From NCBI GenBank assembly GCA_008727115.1, contig CP044131.1, positions 2,046,001 to 2,110,000 of the forward strand: DNA of 64,000 nucleotides, given 5' to 3'. A program made the position numbers and the translations under genes. Positions 25,671-34,767 of the stretch are shown one piece after another. Origin of the DNA: Comamonas testosteroni (GTDB taxonomy: Bacteria; Pseudomonadota; Gammaproteobacteria; Burkholderiales; Burkholderiaceae_C). The first letter of the stretch is position 1; every line of letters starts with the position of its first letter. Below the pieces are notes generated by a model that was given only the letters and a program-made list of their open reading frames with translations, was not told the DNA's origin and searched no databases.

Positions 25671-26765
25671 TTACTCGGCGATGCGCAAAATCGGCTTGAT
25701 GGTGCTGCCGTTCTTGGAGTCTTCAAACGCCTGGTTGATGTCTTCAAACTTGTAGAACTTCACCAGCTTGTCAAAGGGAAAGCGCCCTGCCTTGAAATAG
25801 CTCACCAGCTGGGGGATGAACACGCGGGGCACCGAGTCGCCTTCGATCACGCCCACCATGGTTTTGCCCTCGGCCATGATGTCGTTGTGAATATCAATGG
25901 GCATCTCCGGCGTCACGCCCACAATGGCGCAGGTGCCCAGCGGGCGCAGCGCTTGCAAAGACTGTTTGACCACCTTGGGCACGCCCGTGGATTCAATGGC
26001 GTAGTGGCTGCCGCCGCTGGTCACCTTTTTGATCTCGGCCACCACATCCACCTTGCTGCCGTTGAAGACATGGGTAGCGCCCAGCTCCAGCGCCAGGGCC
26101 AGGCGGGACTCATGCACATCCACCGCAATAATGGTTTCGCAACCCGCTATTTTTGCCGCCATGATGGCCGACATGCCCACCGCGCCGCAGCCATACACCA
26201 CCATGGACGAACCAAACTCCGGGCGCAAGCGGTTGAGCACCGTGCCCGCACCGGTCTGGATGCCGCAGCCCAGCGGGCCGAGCAAGGCCACATCGACGCC
26301 CTTATCCACCTTCACCACATTGCGCTGGTGTGCCACGGCGTAGGTGCCAAACGAGGACTGGCCAAAAAACGTCGCCAGTGGCTGGCCGTTGTGCGACAGG
26401 CGTGTGGTGTAGTCATCGGCCACACCGCCAAAGTTCAGCGGGTTGAAGGTGCTGCACACCGTGGGGTGGCCCGTCAGGCAGTTGCCGCAGCCGCCGCAGT
26501 GGGCAAACGACATGACCACATGGTCGCCCACGGCCAGGTCTTTCACCCCGGCGCCCACTGCCTCCACAATGCCTGCGCCTTCATGGCCAAGCACAGCGGG
26601 CAACGGGGCAATGGCCAGGTCACGCGCCACCGCATCGGTGTGGCACACGCCGGTCGCTACCAGCTTGACCAGAACTTCGTTGTCTTTGGGTGCTGCCAAA
26701 TCCACTTCTTGCAAAGCAAAGTCCGCACCTTGGGCGGCAGTTACGGCGGCGGTAATCTTCATCAT
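25671..26765 (-). CDS. Zinc-dependent alcohol dehydrogenase (aryl/terpene-alcohol type)
   Basis: This 364-residue medium-chain dehydrogenase holds catalytic zinc through Cys in ATGVCHTDAV and GHEGAGIVEAVG, and structural zinc through CGGCGNCLTGHPTVC. The Rossmann loop is YGCGAVGMSAIMAAKIAG, and an aspartate in AVDVHESRL selects NAD. The overall pattern (LNFGG, SFGTYAVAHQRNVVKV, GCGIQTGAGTVLN) is that of benzyl-alcohol/geraniol-type dehydrogenases. It oxidises an alcohol to an aldehyde in the cytoplasm. Two adjacent ATG codons start the frame; either may be used. No pathway partner is adjacent. Confidence 0.88.
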   Translation of the reverse strand: MMKITAAVTAAQGADFALQEVDLAAPKDNEVLVKLVATGVCHTDAVARDLAIAPLPAVLGHEGAGIVEAVGAGVKDLAVGDHVVMSFAHCGGCGNCLTGHPTVCSTFNPLNFGGVADDYTTRLSHNGQPLATFFGQSSFGTYAVAHQRNVVKVDKGVDVALLGPLGCGIQTGAGTVLNRLRPEFGSSMVVYGCGAVGMSAIMAAKIAGCETIIAVDVHESRLALALELGATHVFNGSKVDVVAEIKKVTSGGSHYAIESTGVPKVVKQSLQALRPLGTCAIVGVTPEMPIDIHNDIMAEGKTMVGVIEGDSVPRVFIPQLVSYFKAGRFPFDKLVKFYKFEDINQAFEDSKNGSTIKPILRIAE

Positions 26766-27062
26766 TTCAGTCCCCTGTCAATCCACATCACAGCTTGGTG
26801 CGGCCCCGGATCACAGGGCCGCCCTCTTCAAATGGTAGCGGCAATGGAGTGAGATCCAGTCAGTGCAGCGCAGTTCACGCCCCAGGCACGCGCCCATGCA
26901 ATCAAGTTCTGATCCAGCGCAGACATGTCGCAATAGCAGACTTTGCGCCCCCCCCCCGCACCTGCTCAGTGCCTGCCAGCCTTGGAGCCGCAGACGCGGC
27001 CACCGTTCATTTCCTCCACATGGTCTGGGCTGCGTCAGTCGTGTTGCTGCGCTTGATAAAAA

Positions 27063-27146
27063 CAATAGCTGCTAGCGCTTATAAATCATTGGATTCAGAT
27101 AAAAAAGCATCTGAAAACAAGCATATACAAGCGCTAGCAGCTATTG
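27063..27146. repeat. Palindromic repeat with an 18-bp perfect stem
   Basis: CAATAGCTGCTAGCGCTT is repeated exactly in inverted form at 27129-27146. The 48-base loop has a smaller hairpin TCAGAT-N8-ATCTGA. It is the best-formed copy of the intergenic repeat family in this window. Confidence 0.85.
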
Positions 27147-27214
27147 ATTGTCAAGCATCAGCGGATGAGCTACGGACAGCGTCTATGCCCATGCCAGAGC
27201 CTGCCGCGAAGGTG

Positions 27215-27271
27215 CTAGCGACTTTTGGAAATTTCATTTTTTATTAGTTGCTTGGAATCCCCCTTACATGC
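27215..27271 (-). pseudogene. livF: Detached 3' end of livF
   Basis: Read on the minus strand across the ISL3 insertion, GTT from the duplicated AACTTTTC continues with the codons for ACKGDSKQLIKNEISKSR and TAG. This restores the GKVxxKGxxxxL ending of LivF, giving 253 residues before the insertion. Confidence 0.75.
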
Positions 27272-27279
27272 AACTTTTC

Positions 27280-28744
27280 GGTCCTTCGTCATTTCGTGTG
27301 GAACACAACACTCACAATGCTCCCCTGGTTGTTGAGCCCGGTGGGCATGTGTGCAGGCCGCTGGCCGGCCTGTGCACATGTCCACGAGGCGTGTTTGATC
27401 AGGAGGATGAGTCCATGGGCATTGCCGTAGAAGCTCTGTTCACCAGCGCGCTGGGCTTGCAGCCGCCGTGGGTCGTCGATGACGTCAGGCTCGACACCGC
27501 CAAGCGGCGTATCGACTTCGAGATCGGCTGCCACACCAGCAGGCTCGCCTGCCCGGCATGCGGTGCGGCCACGCAACCGGTGCACGACCGGCTGCGCCGA
27601 TCCTGGCGGCACCTGGACTTCTTCCAGTTCGAGGCCTGGCTGCACTGCGACGTGCCGCGCGTGGCCTGCGGTGCCTGCGGCAAGACCACGCAGGTGGCCG
27701 TGCCCTGGGCGCGTCCGGGCTCGGGCTTCACCGCGGCGTTCGAAGCGCTGGCGCTGACCTTGTGCCTGGACCTGCCGGTGCGCCAGGCCGCCGAGTTGCT
27801 GCGCTGCAAGGACAAGCGGCTGTGGCGGCGCATCGAGTTCTACGTCGCGCAGGCGCGTGCGCTGGAAGACTTCGCCGGCGTGCGCACGGTGGGCATCGAC
27901 GAGACCAGCCTGCGGCGCGGGCAGCACTACATCACCGTCGTGCACGACCTGGATCGCAAGCGGCTGCTGTTCGCCACCGAGGGGCGCGAGCACCGCACGG
28001 TGGTGGAGTTCGCCGAGGATCTGAAGGCCCATGGCGGCGATCCCGCCCAGGTGCGGCACGTGTGCATGGACATGAGCGCAGCCTACGCCAAGGGCGTGGC
28101 GCTGGCGCTGCCCGAGGCGCAGATCAGCTACGACCGCTTTCACGTCGTCTCGATGGCCATCGATGCGATGGACCAGGTGCGCCGCGCGGAGATGGCCACC
28201 GACGCGCAGGCGGTGCGAGCCGCGCTGGGCGCTGGCGGCCGCAAGACGCTCAGGCAGCTGCTGTGGGGCATGCGGCGCAACCCCAGCACCTGGAGCGCCC
28301 GCCAGCTCGATGCCATGCACTGGCTGCAGCGCTCGACGCTCAAGAGCGCGCGGGCGTGGCGGCTGAAGATGGCGCTGCGCGCGGTGTACGCACGGGCCAC
28401 AGCGCACAACAGCATCGAACAGGCCGCATCCGACCTCAGGGCCTGGCTGAGCTGGGCGCGGCGCTGTCGGCTCGAGCCGTTCAAGAAGCTGGCCGCCACG
28501 CTCAAGGAGCGGTTCGACGCGGTGGTGCGCGGCATGGTCGATCACCGCAGCAACGCCTTCGTCGAGGCGATGAACGGGCTGCTGCAGCAGGCCAAGCGCG
28601 CCGCGCGCGGCTTCAGGACGAGCCAGAACTTCATCGCCATCGCCTACCTGCGCATGTCCAAGCTCAAGCACCTGCCGGCCAGTCCGTTCGCGCCAGCCAT
28701 GCCGACATGACGCGAAGCGTTTCCACACAAAACGGCATAGAGCC
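27280..28744. mobile_element. ISL3-family insertion sequence in livF
   Basis: The ends share the pattern GG..CT..G.C.TTT.GTGTGGAA (left from 27280; right, inverted, from 28744). An exact 8-bp direct repeat AACTTTTC flanks the element (27272-27279 and 28745-28752), the length expected for ISL3. It carries one transposase and interrupts the end of livF. Confidence 0.9.
27415..28710 (+). CDS. ISL3-family transposase
   Basis: ATG 27415 is preceded by AGGAGG at the right distance; the open frame upstream is not coding. The 431-residue protein has an N-terminal zinc-finger pair (LACPACGAATQPVHDR, VACGACGKTTQVAVPW), then an ISL3-type DDE domain: VGIDETSLRRGQHYITVV (first Asp), VCMDMSAAYAKGVALAL (second Asp) and SNAFVEAMNGLLQQAKRAAR (Glu). 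GC content and codon use are higher than in the neighbouring liv genes. It has no internal stops, so the element looks complete. Confidence 0.93.
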   Translation: MGIAVEALFTSALGLQPPWVVDDVRLDTAKRRIDFEIGCHTSRLACPACGAATQPVHDRLRRSWRHLDFFQFEAWLHCDVPRVACGACGKTTQVAVPWARPGSGFTAAFEALALTLCLDLPVRQAAELLRCKDKRLWRRIEFYVAQARALEDFAGVRTVGIDETSLRRGQHYITVVHDLDRKRLLFATEGREHRTVVEFAEDLKAHGGDPAQVRHVCMDMSAAYAKGVALALPEAQISYDRFHVVSMAIDAMDQVRRAEMATDAQAVRAALGAGGRKTLRQLLWGMRRNPSTWSARQLDAMHWLQRSTLKSARAWRLKMALRAVYARATAHNSIEQAASDLRAWLSWARRCRLEPFKKLAATLKERFDAVVRGMVDHRSNAFVEAMNGLLQQAKRAARGFRTSQNFIAIAYLRMSKLKHLPASPFAPAMPT

Positions 28745-29449
28745 AACTTTTCCCTTTTCATAAAAATAATTGAAATCAGAAATTTTTGATATTTGATCTA
28801 AATATTTATCTACAACAAGTACTGCCTGAGACTCTTTTTTCAGATACGCCAAACACTTCCAAATCTCTTCCCTCACCACCGGTGCCAACCCCTCCGTCGC
28901 CTCATCCAATATCAGCAATTTCGGATTGGTCGATAAAGCCCGCCCAATGGCCAGCATCTGCTGTTCACCACCGGAAAGCTGGTTGCCCATATGGTGCTCA
29001 CGCTCTTTGAGGCGCGGGAAAAGCTCATAAATTCTGGCCAAATCCCAAGGTGCAGCCAGCGCAAAGCGCTCTCCTTTTTGCAATGCATCAGATGATTTCA
29101 AAGGTGAACGTGCAAATGCCACCAAATGCTCGCGCACGGTCAAATTCGGAAAACACATGCGCCCTTCGGGCACCAGTGCAATGCCACGGCGGGCAATTTC
29201 ATCGGCTGGCAGATTCGTAATCTCTTGGCCCTCAAAGAAAATCTGCCCCTTGCGCACGGGCAACGCGCCCGTGATGCATTTGATGGTGGTGGATTTACCC
29301 ATGCCGTTGCGGCCCATGAGGCTGACGACCTGGTGCGGCGCAATGCTCAGGCTCACGCCAAACAGCACCTGGCTGGCGCCATAGCCTGCTTCGATATTGC
29401 GCACTTCCAGAAGCGGTGTTTCTGGCATTGGGTTGGGGGTGTTGCTCAT
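28664..29449 (-). CDS. livF: Branched-chain amino-acid ABC transporter ATPase LivF, chimeric C-terminus
   Basis: Residues 1-235 are a normal LivF: Walker A GRNGMGKST, signature LSGGEQQMLAIGRAL, Walker B LLILDEATEGLAP and the switch region VDKYLDQ (usually VEQ). From residue 236 the reading enters the ISL3 element and adds 26 foreign residues to a stop inside it, giving 261 residues where the native protein would have 253. The ATPase core is intact, so activity may persist. It overlaps livG by four bases and closes the livKHMGF operon. Confidence 0.9.
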   Translation of the reverse strand: MSNTPNPMPETPLLEVRNIEAGYGASQVLFGVSLSIAPHQVVSLMGRNGMGKSTTIKCITGALPVRKGQIFFEGQEITNLPADEIARRGIALVPEGRMCFPNLTVREHLVAFARSPLKSSDALQKGERFALAAPWDLARIYELFPRLKEREHHMGNQLSGGEQQMLAIGRALSTNPKLLILDEATEGLAPVVREEIWKCLAYLKKESQAVLVVDKYLDQISKISDFNYFYEKGKVGSMPFCVETLRVMSAWLARTDWPAGA

Positions 29450-30249
29450 GCCGCGCCCTCTTCTTGTTGGTCTTGCGGGTTTTCTGCGTTGTCTGCTTCT
29501 TCTTCCTGCCCCAGATACACGGCTTGCACGCGGGCATCGTTCTGGATTTGCTCCGAGCTGCCTTGTGCCAGCACCTTGCCGTACACCAGTACGGTGATGC
29601 GGTCGGCCAGCTGGAAGACGGCGTCCATATCGTGCTCAATCAGCAAGATGGCCATGCCGGGGTGGCGCGTGCGCAGCTCGGCAATCAAGGCGGTCATCTC
29701 GGCAGATTCTTCCGGCCCCATGCCGGCCAGGGGTTCGTCCAGCAGCAGCAACTTAGGGTCAGCCGCCAGGGCCAGGGCTACGTCCAGCTTGCGCTGTGCC
29801 CCGTGCGGCAGGCTGCCAGCGGTGTCTGCCCAGTTGGCTTGCAGTTGCACGCGCTGGGCCAGCTCCCAGGCTTTGGCTTTCAGATCCGCATCTTTGTCGC
29901 GCAGCTTGAACCAGCGAAAGCTGTTGCTGTGGTGGGCTTGTACGGCCAAAAGCAGGTTCTCCGCCACGCTGAGCTTGGGGAAGATGCTCGTGATCTGGAA
30001 GCAGCGCGACAGGCCTGCTGCCACGCGCTGGTGGGGGGCGAGGTGGATGAGTTCTTGGCCGTCCAGCTTGAGCGAACCACCGTCCGCCGCCAGCAAGCCC
30101 GAGATCAAATGCACCAGCGTGGATTTGCCCGCGCCATTGGGGCCGATCAGGGCGTGGATTTCGCCTTTTTCCACCTGCAGCGTGACATGGTCAGTGGCGG
30201 TGAGTGCGCCAAAGCGTTTGACCAGGTTTTGAATGGAAAGCAGGCTCAT
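29446..30249 (-). CDS. livG: Branched-chain amino-acid ABC transporter ATPase LivG
   Basis: The 267-residue ATPase has Walker A GPNGAGKST, a LivG-type long insert (SRCFQITSIFPKLSVAENLL), signature PHGAQRKLDVALALAADP, Walker B LLLLDEPLAGMGPEE and the His-switch LIEHDMDAVF. The signature starts PHGAQ in place of LSGGQ, a variation seen in LivG proteins. It pairs with LivF on the inner face of the membrane to drive uptake through LivHM. It overlaps both livM and livF by four bases. The tail is rich in Glu and Gln. Confidence 0.92.
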   Translation of the reverse strand: MSLLSIQNLVKRFGALTATDHVTLQVEKGEIHALIGPNGAGKSTLVHLISGLLAADGGSLKLDGQELIHLAPHQRVAAGLSRCFQITSIFPKLSVAENLLLAVQAHHSNSFRWFKLRDKDADLKAKAWELAQRVQLQANWADTAGSLPHGAQRKLDVALALAADPKLLLLDEPLAGMGPEESAEMTALIAELRTRHPGMAILLIEHDMDAVFQLADRITVLVYGKVLAQGSSEQIQNDARVQAVYLGQEEEADNAENPQDQQEEGAA

Positions 30250-31337
30250 TGCACCCCTCCCGCGTTTTGCTGCTTGCGCTGGGCGCTATTCTTTTTAGCT
30301 TCGCTATCCTCGCTATTCTTTTTCGCAAAGAACGCTGCCAGGCCTTTGGGGGCCAGGAACACCACGGCCACCAGCAGCAGGCCCATGGGGGCGTGCCAGT
30401 ATTCGGTGTGGAGCTTGAGCACTTCTTCCAGCGTGAGCCACACGGCCACCCCCAGCGGCGCGCCCCAGCGCAGGCCGATGCCGCCAATGACCACCATCAC
30501 AATCAGCAGGGCCGACTGGTTCCACTGCATCAGGCTGGGGCTGACAAACAGGTTTTGTGTGGCAAGCAGCGCGCCCGACAGGGCGGCAATGCCACCTGCC
30601 AGCGCAAAGGCCAAGAGCTTCAGGCGCAAGGTGGAGTAGCCCATGGCTTTCATGCGCGCTTCGTTGTCGCGAATGCCTTCTAAGGCCCGGCCAAAGTAAG
30701 AGCGTTCGATGCGAGAAAGCCATAAAAAGATAGCTGCCAGCGCAAGCAGGACAAGCATAAACAGCCCATTTCCTGCTGCATCCATGCCTTGCCACAGTTG
30801 CAGCGGGCTGTATAGGGTGTAGCCATCGTCCCCGCCCCAGAAGCGCAGCGACACGGCCAGGTAATACAGCATTTGCGCAAAGGCCAGCGTAATCATGATG
30901 AAGTACACGCCCTGCGTGCGCACGGCCACCAGCCCGATCAGGGCGGAGATCACCAGCCCCGCCACAAAAGCCACGGCCCAGATGAGCCATGCGTTGCTGT
31001 AGCCGCCCTCCACCATGGCCACCACGGCATAGGCCCCCACGCCCACAAAACCGGCATGGCCCAGCGCGACCAGACCTGCGCGGCCAATGAGAAAGTTCAG
31101 ACTCAGCGCCGCGATGCTGACGATGAGAATGCGGCGCACAAAGTCCACGTAATACTCCAGCCCCAGCGCGGGGGCCAGCCACGGGAAGGCCCCCAAGGCC
31201 AGAGCCAGCACGGCCAGCACACTGTGGCCAACCCAGTGTGCATGGGCGCTGGACGGCAAATCGGGTGGAGCGTTGGGAGGATTTCTCGAAGAGCTGTATG
31301 AATGCACAGTTTTGGGGTCAGGCTTGGTATCAGACAC
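30246..31337 (-). CDS. livM: Branched-chain amino-acid ABC transporter permease LivM
   Basis: This 363-residue permease has about nine membrane helices after a polar N-terminal stretch of about 35 residues. The family core is SLNFLIGRAGLVALGHAGFV in the second helix pair and ALEGIRDNEARMKAMGYST, the cytoplasmic EAA-like loop that contacts the ATPases. The C-terminus is a charged tail with repeated KKNS. It overlaps livG by four bases and lies 15 bp after livH. Confidence 0.92.
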   Translation of the reverse strand: MSDTKPDPKTVHSYSSSRNPPNAPPDLPSSAHAHWVGHSVLAVLALALGAFPWLAPALGLEYYVDFVRRILIVSIAALSLNFLIGRAGLVALGHAGFVGVGAYAVVAMVEGGYSNAWLIWAVAFVAGLVISALIGLVAVRTQGVYFIMITLAFAQMLYYLAVSLRFWGGDDGYTLYSPLQLWQGMDAAGNGLFMLVLLALAAIFLWLSRIERSYFGRALEGIRDNEARMKAMGYSTLRLKLLAFALAGGIAALSGALLATQNLFVSPSLMQWNQSALLIVMVVIGGIGLRWGAPLGVAVWLTLEEVLKLHTEYWHAPMGLLLVAVVFLAPKGLAAFFAKKNSEDSEAKKNSAQRKQQNAGGVQ

Positions 31338-31352
31338 GAGAAAACAGCCCTT

Positions 31353-32273
31353 TCAACCCCGCGCAGGGAACAAGCCAGCGGGTTTGAACAGCAGCACCGC
31401 TGCCATCAAGACATACATGGAAATGCTGGCCACGGCGGGGCCAATGTCAGCAGCCAGACTGGGGGAGAGCACCTCCCGCAACAGCGGCGGCAGCAAGGCC
31501 CGGCCAGCGGTGTCCACCAGCCCCACCAGCAAGCTGGCAATCAGCGCGCCGCGCACCGAACCAATGCCGCCAATGACGATGACGACCAGCGCCGGGATCA
31601 GAATGCTCTCGCCCATGCCCACCTGCACGGCGCTGATGGGTGCCATGAGCGCCCCGGCCAGTGCCGCCAGCGCCGCGCCCATGGCAAAGACGATGGCAAA
31701 GACACGCTTGACGCGAATGCCCATCCACTCGGCCATCTGCCGGTTGGAGGCCCCTGCCCTGACCCACATGCCCAGCCGCGTGCGGTTGACCAGCAGGTAC
31801 AAGGCCAGTGCAGCCGCCAGACCGGCAGCCAGAATGAGCAAGCGGTACGACGGATAGGGCAAAAAACCAAACAGCTGCACCGGGCCGGAGAGTGCCTGTG
31901 GCGTGGGAGCCATGATGGGAGATGGCCCCCAGAGGGCTTTGACCACATCGTCGGCAATCAGGATGACGCCAAACGTGGCCAGCACCTGCGAGAGGTGATC
32001 GCGCACATAGAGCCTGCGAATCAAGACCCGCTCAAGCACAGCGGCCAGCACCACGGTGGCAGCAATGCCCACTGCAATGGCCAGCAAGAAGGAGCCACTA
32101 TGGGTGTGCACCGAGGCCGAGACATAGCCCCCCGCCATGAACAATGCGCCATGGGCCAGGTTGAGCGTATCCATGATGCCGAACACCAGCGTGAGGCCGG
32201 CGGCCAGCAAAAACAGCATCAAGCCATAGCCCAGGCCGTTCAAGGCCTGTTCCAGAAGAAAAACGGCATCCAT
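31353..32273 (-). CDS. livH: Branched-chain amino-acid ABC transporter permease LivH
   Basis: The 306-residue hydrophobic protein opens with LNGLGYGLMLFLLAAGLTLV and GIMDTLNLAHGALFMAGGYV, the conserved LivH start, and carries the ATPase-contact loop RAGASNRQMAEWMGIRVKR and the GGIGSVRGALIASLLVGL helix. About eight membrane helices are predicted from hydrophobicity. It forms the channel with LivM. It lies 20 bp after livK, within one operon. Confidence 0.92.
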   Translation of the reverse strand: MDAVFLLEQALNGLGYGLMLFLLAAGLTLVFGIMDTLNLAHGALFMAGGYVSASVHTHSGSFLLAIAVGIAATVVLAAVLERVLIRRLYVRDHLSQVLATFGVILIADDVVKALWGPSPIMAPTPQALSGPVQLFGFLPYPSYRLLILAAGLAAALALYLLVNRTRLGMWVRAGASNRQMAEWMGIRVKRVFAIVFAMGAALAALAGALMAPISAVQVGMGESILIPALVVIVIGGIGSVRGALIASLLVGLVDTAGRALLPPLLREVLSPSLAADIGPAVASISMYVLMAAVLLFKPAGLFPARG

Positions 32274-32292
32274 GAAGAACCTGCGCTCAGGC

Positions 32293-33489
32293 TTACTTCA
32301 TGGCGCATTCGGCGGCGTAGCTGTCCTTGTGGGCGGTGAAGATCTTGCCCGGCTGCAGCGCATTGCTGATCTTGCCGTCGCCCGCCTTGACCACCTTGCG
32401 CAGGTAGTAGTCCTGAATCAGAAACTGGTTGTTGCCATAGCTGACGTTGCCGCGCACGGAGTCGAACTTGGCACTCTTGATGGCCTTGGCCAGCGCGTCT
32501 TTGTCGTCAAGCTTGCCGCCCACGGCCTTGACGGCAGCGTCCAGGTTCATGACCACGTCATAGGCAAAGGCGGCATACAGCGTGGGCAGGCGGCCATAGA
32601 CCTTTTGAAATTCGGCCACAAATTTCTTGTTGGCGGCATTGTCCAGATCATGGGCGTAGCTGGATGGGTTGTAGATGCCCACCATGGGCTCGCCCACCGC
32701 GGCGATCACATCCTGATCGGCGGTGAAGGGCGACGAGATCAGCACCATGTCCTTGTTCAGGCCCGCGCCCATGAACTGCTTGATGAAGTTGATGCCCATA
32801 CCGCCGGGCTGGAAGATATAGACCGCATCGGGCTTGGCGGCGCGCAGCTGGGCCAGCTCGGCGGCAAAGTCCAGTTGGCCGACCTTGGTGTAGACCTCAT
32901 CGGCTACCGGCAGCTTGTAGGCGCGCTTGAAACCATTGACCGCATCCTTGCCGGCCGGGTAATTGGGGGCCAGCACCACAACCTTCTTGTAGCCCTTGTC
33001 GGCAGCGTGCTTGCCTGCGGCTTCATGCATGGCATCGTTTTGGTAGCTGGTGCCAAAGAAGAAGGGGTTGCATTGCTTGCCTGCCAGCTGGCTGGGGCCG
33101 GGGTTGGCGGACAGAAATGGCACTTTGGCGGCAAACAGGCTGGGGCCGACGGCCAGCACCACGTTGGAGCCTACGGGGCCGGTGAAAAAGTCCACCTTGT
33201 CGCGCTTGATGAAGCGATCGGCCAGCTGGCGAGCCGTTTCGGGGTTGCCGGCAGTGTCGGCCTGGATCAATTCTGCGGGCACACCGCCCAGCTTGTTGTC
33301 CAGCAGCTTGGCAGCGAGATTCAGGCCATCCTTGATTTCTGCACCAGGGCCGGCAAAGGGGCCGGAGATATCGAGCGCCACGCCCACCTTGATGGGGTTG
33401 GCAGCCATGGCTGCCGTGCTGGCCAGACACAGCACCGCAGTGGCCAGTGCAGATGCAGACAGAGGGAACAGGTCGCGGGCGTAGGTCAT
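32293..33489 (-). CDS. livK: Periplasmic substrate-binding protein of the Liv-type transporter
   Basis: The ATG at 33489 gives a clear signal peptide (MTYARDLFPLSASALATAVL and onward to AMA-ANPIKV), so the longer frame is rejected. The mature domain is a type-I periplasmic binding fold: VALDISGPFAGPGAEIKDGL, FFTGPVGSNVVLAVGPSLFA, VVVLAPNYPAGKDAVNGF, YAAFAYDVV. This subgroup often binds aromatic acids, amides or other small organics rather than leucine, and the adjacent hydrolase gene supports such a ligand, but this cannot be decided here. It is the first transporter gene after the hydrolase. Confidence 0.88.
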   Translation of the reverse strand: MTYARDLFPLSASALATAVLCLASTAAMAANPIKVGVALDISGPFAGPGAEIKDGLNLAAKLLDNKLGGVPAELIQADTAGNPETARQLADRFIKRDKVDFFTGPVGSNVVLAVGPSLFAAKVPFLSANPGPSQLAGKQCNPFFFGTSYQNDAMHEAAGKHAADKGYKKVVVLAPNYPAGKDAVNGFKRAYKLPVADEVYTKVGQLDFAAELAQLRAAKPDAVYIFQPGGMGINFIKQFMGAGLNKDMVLISSPFTADQDVIAAVGEPMVGIYNPSSYAHDLDNAANKKFVAEFQKVYGRLPTLYAAFAYDVVMNLDAAVKAVGGKLDDKDALAKAIKSAKFDSVRGNVSYGNNQFLIQDYYLRKVVKAGDGKISNALQPGKIFTAHKDSYAAECAMK

Positions 33490-33656
33490 GGTGCTTGTCT
33501 CTCTTTGTTGGAAGTTTGATGACGCCTTGAGGCTTTTCTTTATCTTGATGGCTTTTTGGGCTTTTGTGCGTGATGTACGACGCACCAAGCCTACACAGCA
33601 TGCTCTGCTTTGTGTAGCTAGCATCTCTACTGTGTTGCAGCTGCGCTCACATCTGC

Positions 33657-34571
33657 TTACTTCTGGGCAGCAGCGCTTGACAAGCCCATCAGATCCAGCG
33701 CGGTCTGATGCACCACGGACTGCGCGTCGCCCAAAGCCAGCGGCAAGTCGAAATGGTTGGTTGCAGCAGCCTCTACCCAGGCCCCAGGCAGACAGCGAGC
33801 CTGCCAGGCAGCCAGATAATCGCGCGATTGGCGGTGAAATTCACGGCTTTCAAACTCGCCGCAGGCCACGCGCAACTGGCATTGCCCGTGCGTGCTGGTC
33901 TCAGGCAGCGCAAAGCGCGGGCTGTTGCGAATGGCCACGGCATCATCAAGCTGCATCCATTCGTTGATATGGGTGGTCAGCAGCGGCTGCAGATCAAACA
34001 GACCGCTGAGCGCAAAGGCCGATGCCGGCACCGCCCCAGGAGGCAGGTCATAGTCTTGCTGCCAGCCCTTGGCCAGCAGCATGCCCACCAGATGGCCACC
34101 GGCAGAGCTGCCGCAAACGCAGATATTTTGTGCATCGCCACCATAGATGGCGATATTGCGCACCACCCATGCAAAGGCCTGGCGCATCTGATCGACGATG
34201 TGATCCAGCGTGAAGGCAGGTGCCAGGTCGTAATCGGGCACTACGACAATAGCGCCTGCTGCCGTGAGAGCCGGCGCCATGAACGCCGAGTCATTCTTGC
34301 TCAGTGCGCGCCAGTAACCGCCGTGAATGAAGATAAAAACAGGAGCGCCCTGCTCTTTTCCTGCCTTTGATTCAGGCCTATTTGGCAGATAAATATCCAG
34401 CACGTCAGTGGCTCTTGGGCTGTAACGCTGATTGCGCACTGCCCCGGGCAAGCTCAGTGCACTCAAACTCTCTTGCGTATAGCGCGACATATAAGCCAGC
34501 GGGTCCTGCACGCTGGCGCGGGCGTTGTACTGGCGGTCGAAATAGGCTTGTGCATATTCAGAGGATGTCAT
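33657..34571 (-). CDS. Alpha/beta hydrolase, arylformamidase/esterase type
   Basis: The start at 34571 gives MTSSEYAQAYFDRQYNARAS. The 304-residue protein has the oxyanion-hole motif FIHGGYWRALSKND, the nucleophile elbow CGSSAGGHL and a late ATNHFDLPL with the catalytic histidine. HGGYW with GSSAGGH is the pattern of kynurenine-formamidase-like and related carboxylesterases. It precedes livK by about 170 bp on the same strand, which suggests that it acts on a compound imported by the Liv system. Substrate unknown. Confidence 0.8.
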   Translation of the reverse strand: MTSSEYAQAYFDRQYNARASVQDPLAYMSRYTQESLSALSLPGAVRNQRYSPRATDVLDIYLPNRPESKAGKEQGAPVFIFIHGGYWRALSKNDSAFMAPALTAAGAIVVVPDYDLAPAFTLDHIVDQMRQAFAWVVRNIAIYGGDAQNICVCGSSAGGHLVGMLLAKGWQQDYDLPPGAVPASAFALSGLFDLQPLLTTHINEWMQLDDAVAIRNSPRFALPETSTHGQCQLRVACGEFESREFHRQSRDYLAAWQARCLPGAWVEAAATNHFDLPLALGDAQSVVHQTALDLMGLSSAAAQK

Positions 34572-34767
34572 GAGCGAATGTTTGCGAGAGGATGTGAGGT
34601 TTACGAGGGCGAGCAGCGGCAAGAAAGCCGATCAAGCGTCAAGATTTCAGCAATGTGCCAAAACGGCTCGAAACCGTACTGGAGCAGTCCATGCCCAGCA
34701 TGGTTGACACAAAGGCACTTTAAATTACATCTCACGGCCTACGGAGTGCCGTGACGGGGAGAGGAAG

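Larger units (their letters stand above)
26766..27271. other. Intergenic region with a C run, a palindromic repeat and the lost livF tail
   Basis: Holds a run of C near 26948, the 18-bp-stem repeat at 27063-27146 and, at 27215-27271 on the minus strand, the native livF ending (18 residues ACKGDSKQLIKNEISKSR and TAG) separated from livF by the ISL3 insertion. No complete gene. Confidence 0.6.

Noticed and set aside
27289..28761. 490-codon minus-strand open frame
   Set aside because: Antisense to the ISL3 transposase; Ala/Arg/His-rich with no motif.
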